Below are positions 60,049-64,000 of a DNA stretch of 64,000 bases, in pieces (positions within the stretch are counted from its first letter, which is position 1; each line of letters begins with the position of its first letter). The notes under the pieces are model-generated. The model was not told the origin of the DNA. It was given only the letters and a program-made list of their open reading frames with translations, and did no database searches. The position numbers and the translations under genes are program-made. Source of the stretch: Suillus spraguei (Eukaryota > Basidiomycota > Agaricomycetes > Boletales > Suillaceae); the NCBI GenBank assembly GCA_016800925.1, contig JABCPU010000271.1:1-64000 (forward strand), given 5' to 3'.

Positions 60049-61881
60049 CTAGACTGATTTATTTCTCTTGCTCAAGATGCGAGTGATGCTCGCCTTGACG
60101 ATGCCCGCTGCCTTCTCCACCTCTTTCCTCGTCAGCGCAGCAGTGGCAGCGATACGTATAGTGGGCCTGGACTCGATCATCTCTTGGCCATGTAAGCGCT
60201 TCGCCCGTGTTAGCAGCACGCCATTCGCTATCGAATCATCGACAATGTCTTGCAGGATACGCTCTTCAGCCTCGCAGTCATAGGTGGCCTGGGTGACAGC
60301 AAGCGTTTGTTGTTGAGTTCGCAAGCAGAAATGTATGATAGGGCTGGCACGGTGACCGAGTAGTGTGATGCCTTCAGTTTTCTCCAACACTGCACGGATG
60401 GCACGAATATTATCTTGGAGATTGAGGAGTACCGAAGGGTTGCTCCGGAGGAAAGTTATTGCCTCTGACCCAGAGGTTGCCAGGAGAGCAGGCATGGAAG
60501 CTGAGAATACAAAGGATGTACCGTTGATCCGCTGCTTGATGCGTGAGTACAGGATCATGACTGTGATGCTTTGTACTTACTTGATGATCCACTACGATGG
60601 CAGAACCAGCACAGAAACCGCCTGCAGAACAAAGACCGTTAGCAACAGAGCCGATAAGCATGTCAATCTGCGACGCCTGAGAATGTTCATGTAAGTTATG
60701 ACATCGCTGGAAGCAGGGGCTAACTCACCGGAACGTTGTACAGTTCTGTGAGACCACGCCCGGTTCGGCCCATGGTTCCGAAAGAGATGCTTTCATCCAT
60801 GATAAGGCGGTACTTGTACTTCAGCTTGAGTTCGACCTGCAACCAAAAAAAAAAGAATGAACATGACATTACACAGATTGGAACGAAGGAACGAACCAGT
60901 TTAGGAAGATCCACCATTTCGCCGTCGCGCTCAAAGATACCCTCGGTGATGATAAATCTACGTGTGAGAGGACCTTTGCGTTTCTTCCTCTCTTTCTCAA
61001 CACTAATAAGGGTGTCCTCGAGACTCTTGAGGTCATTATGGTCGTACCAACGAACAGTTGAACGGGATATCAGAATGCCTTTTTGGATAGCAAAGTTCAC
61101 GGAACGGTCGGCGACGATGATATCGCCACGCTTGCAAAAGGCGGGAATGACGGACGAGATAGTGGAAAAGCCTTGAGAGTAGAGGATGGAAGCCTCGGTA
61201 CCCAGGAACTCGGCGATATCGTGTTCAAGGTCGAGATGGACATCTAATATATATTTCACGTCAGCCTCTCACGGCACGTTACTACCAGCCGTATTCACCG
61301 ATAGTTCCGTAGAATCCAGGGGGTCCACAACTGCCAAGTCCATATTTCTGAAGGGTGTCAAGGGCTCGCTCCTTGATCTTCTCGTTGCCGGCTAGTCCAG
61401 CAAAGTTGAAGCTAGCGAGGTTCGTTACGATTTTACCAGTTGCGAGGAGTTTTGGCTTGGGGCCATTAGGGCCAGCGATGACGGGGACTGAGTTGAGATC
61501 TTTCTGTTCCCACTCGCTGAGAGGTTGTACAAGAGGTTCAGGTACCCATTCATCCACTAGTTCGTCTATTTCCTAGGAGGATATCAGTTAGGGAAGAAGA
61601 AGCACGGTTCAGTAAAGCTCAACAACCTTTTCAGAAAACTTGATGAAATGTTTGCCTGATCTATCGGTGCGTGTCCTGGACTGTAGTAGGGTCCTTATGG
61701 CAAAAATGACAAGAATAAGCTCGAGAATTGTTCGTCCGGGATCGTTTTGGTGAGAAGACTTGACATATCGTGCAACAACTGCTGAACCTGGAATTCTATA
61801 GAAACCAGACTCTAGCTTTGAAAAGGAGAAGGCCAGGAATGATAGCACAGGCTCAAGTGCTACGGAGGTCGAGCTATCCAT
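60049..61881 (-). CDS. LCB1: Serine palmitoyltransferase subunit 1
   Basis: This is the regulatory subunit of serine palmitoyltransferase in the ER membrane, the first step of sphingolipid synthesis, working with LCB2. The ATG at 61881 begins [20 protein letters not shown], and [20 protein letters not shown] is the membrane segment. The aminotransferase-like fold follows: [59 protein letters not shown] and [20 protein letters not shown]. It continues with [40 protein letters not shown] and [20 protein letters not shown]. As expected for LCB1, the PLP-binding Lys of LCB2 is absent at the [11 protein letters not shown] position. The C-terminus ([20 protein letters not shown]) ends at 60049. Introns are short and canonical, and no break was seen. 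Confidence 0.92.
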
Positions 61882-63488
61882 CGTGCTACGAGAAAGTTTG
61901 GGACTCGCTGGTGGGAAACTGATGAAAATGACTTATATAAGAACCGGCGTCGGTATGTACATAAATCCCCCGACCATTCAAATTCGTCCAACATCTCGCC
62001 AGCAAGTAATCGGCGCGGCGCACCCGGCCGCCGGGGTATTGTTCTACTCGCGATTTGTCTCAATATAAATTGAATGTTACGCCACTGCTGCGGTACTTCC
62101 AAACAGTGAGTACTATTTCAGAATCTGCTTTGAGTGACACCTGGCAAACAGAGGTGCTCCATGCTAGCTACTTTTGTAAGTCTTTAACCTGACTCAGACC
62201 TGTCATTTGCGGGACTTGTGTGTGACCACTGCGGGGTACTGACACCCTCCGCACGCGATCAGCTGCACATGGGGGGTGACCTTGTCGCCTCCGCCGTGTT
62301 GACAAGACACTACAGTTCGTTATTCTCACAAGGTAAGTTTTACTCATCATTTCGTACATGTGGCGAGTTACAATTGCTGTAGGCATAATGATGATGTGGC
62401 CTATTTTCACCAGGGCCAACTGCACGTATTTGCGAATAGTACTCGCAAACGCACGTACTTGGTCTTACAGTATGAGCTAGGCTTTTGGACCTCTCAACGG
62501 GCTTGACTTACTGGCTGCAATGCCACGGTCGCTATGGTGCTTCAGGTTACACTCTATGCACATGCGGTATCGAGTGTCCCTCTGTGGCAGGCTCTGCCAG
62601 CGGGTCAGTGGATTATTGATCTATACGAGTCTCGTTAAGAAAGGAGGATCCGTCGCCCCATTCCTGATGTCTACTGGTCTGTGGATATGAAATGGACCTT
62701 GCTGTCAGAGGTCGAGAAAGACGACAACAGGCTTGTTTAACCCGCGAAGCAGGACAAGAAGGAGGTAGGTACTATTCACCTTCAAGTTTTTCGAATGTTA
62801 TGTTCCTGTTGACGATCTAAATTCAACGGTCACCGCCGACGCTCAAAGCATCTAAATTATACTTTGTTTTTGTGCCGTCGAATTGATTTCCTAAAAGATG
62901 AGATGATTCTGTAGAAATCCTCATTCTTTGCCGTCCTTCACCGGATCGTCTCGTTTCGTCCAGATGCAACCCCAATTGCAGTCACCACGGGTGCTGGTCT
63001 GTGTGATAAGACGACTTGATGGATTTAGGGTGAACTCCTATGGTCTGAACTTCGCCAGTTTCGAGCTCGCTCGTTTGGCGCAATTAGGCACTGAGTAGAG
63101 AAATTTGTACATGGTCCTTTTTGGCCGCTTATTCTGAGCTGACGTTGTACCGGTCCGGAGAAGTCTGACCAAGTCTTCGTAGAGTACTAGTAGAGGTCCT
63201 ACCTTCAGCTTGAGTCAGTGCTGAACATAGTAACAAGTACTATAAACTTAGTATCATGAGTATTTCAGGAATCGGCTTCACGCCCTCGTCGGATAATATT
63301 ACGAATTGAAATTGATGATCGTGGAGTTTTTCAAAATGGGTAAGTCGGAGCTGGTTGCTGCGCGTTATCTTTGTCCATGACCATTATGTTATTTGTAGTA
63401 AGTTGACTGGATTTCATATGGTGTACGTGTGCGTAGCTGGTGTATCAATCTGGGCAAACCATCTCGTCAATTTCTGCGTTATTCCACT
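61882..63488. other. Intergenic, about 1.6 kb, no gene recognised
   Basis: Includes the LCB1 promoter. The minus ORFs at 61860-62102 and 62168-62425 show no motif. No repeat or RNA gene was found by eye. Confidence 0.4.
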
Positions 63489-64000
63489 TTAAGAATGTCG
63501 TTGTTCTGCTTTGCGACCCGGTACAACCAGAGGTCGATTCTTCACAGTCGCAAGACGTTCCATTGCACCCATTCTAAATGGGGATGGAGAAGGTAGGATG
63601 GGTTTCGAAGAAACAGGAATGGAAACGGAGGAGCAATGACTTGGCTCATTTGCTATTGAAGCCATCGGAATAGGTGTATCAGCATATCTAGGGGAAGCGA
63701 CAAGCTGATCATCTCCAACCAAGGCGGAAGACGACTCTTCGGACGATAGCGATGTGGGGAAAAACAGCTTGATAGGCCGTTTCTGTTGATCGATAGATTT
63801 TTTCGGCTTGATGAGGCCATACTGCGGTCATCGAGGTCAAATAACACAGGAATGTCGTCTTCATCAGTTGTAACATGCCGCCAGTCCACTACAGGTTCTT
63901 CGCTTGTGATATTGGGCAACGGCGGGTTGAATGTGGGTTTCTTGACCAATGCCCACTGCGCATCGAGCTTCGTCGATTGCGCTCGAATTTTCTCGAGGCC
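63489..64000 (-). CDS. Ser/Pro-rich protein, C-terminal part, runs off right edge
   Basis: The minus strand enters from the right edge reading GLEKIRAQSTKLDAQWALVK, then PTFNPPLPNITSEEPVVDWR and TDEDDIPVLFDLDDRS. After a frame break at about 63817-63823 (one added base needed) it continues YGLIKPKKSIDQQKRPIKLF, FPTSLSSEESSSALVGDDQL and PILPSPSPFRMGAMERLATV, and stops at 63489. Low-complexity Ser/Pro content and short basic stretches suggest a disordered tail of a larger protein. The start and main domain lie outside the window, and I do not recognise the family. Confidence 0.5.

Overview
The window comes from a filamentous basidiomycete, most likely an agaricomycete. Genes are cut by many short GT-AG introns of about 45-70 nt, exons can be tiny (17 and 22 nt), and the families present fit this group: NACHT-ankyrin NLRs, an ATG1 kinase with a C-terminal EAT domain, a polyporopepsin-like protease, and a ubiquitin-like-domain plus C2H2 protein. 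I saw no rRNA, no convincing tRNA, no CRISPR array and no intact transposon. All exon models are read by eye from ORFs and splice signals.

Layout. (1) 1-24 kb is accessory DNA: one NLR running off the left edge, one apparently complete NACHT-ankyrin NLR, a PHO13-type phosphatase gene with a duplicated dead copy and several shards, a xylitol/sorbitol-type dehydrogenase, a secreted aspartic protease, a decayed amino-acid permease and a transaldolase-like gene lacking the catalytic residues. (2) 24.6-45.6 kb is a compact conserved block: a bZIP factor, TOF1/Timeless, PBDC1, a ZZZ3-like SANT protein head to head with a Ser/Pro-rich coiled-coil protein, and ATG1. (3) 45.7-56.4 kb is accessory again: a coiled-coil membrane protein with decayed relatives, a helical-bundle/ubiquitin-like/C2H2 protein and an F-box protein. 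(4) 56.4-64 kb returns to conserved genes: an SFM1-like SPOUT methyltransferase divergent from a salicylate-hydroxylase-like FAD monooxygenase, LCB1, and a partial Ser-rich protein at the right edge.

Three points stand out. First, the NLR and PHO13 sequences have been locally duplicated, inverted and broken repeatedly. Second, the protein at 49.8-51.7 kb joins a MLKL/HeLo-like helical N-terminus, a ubiquitin-like domain and three C2H2-like fingers, a plausible uncharacterised signalling or incompatibility factor. Third, at least seven reading-frame breaks in otherwise good genes are all equivalent to one missing base, mostly beside short homopolymers, which points to consensus deletion errors rather than decay and matters for anyone calling pseudogenes here.
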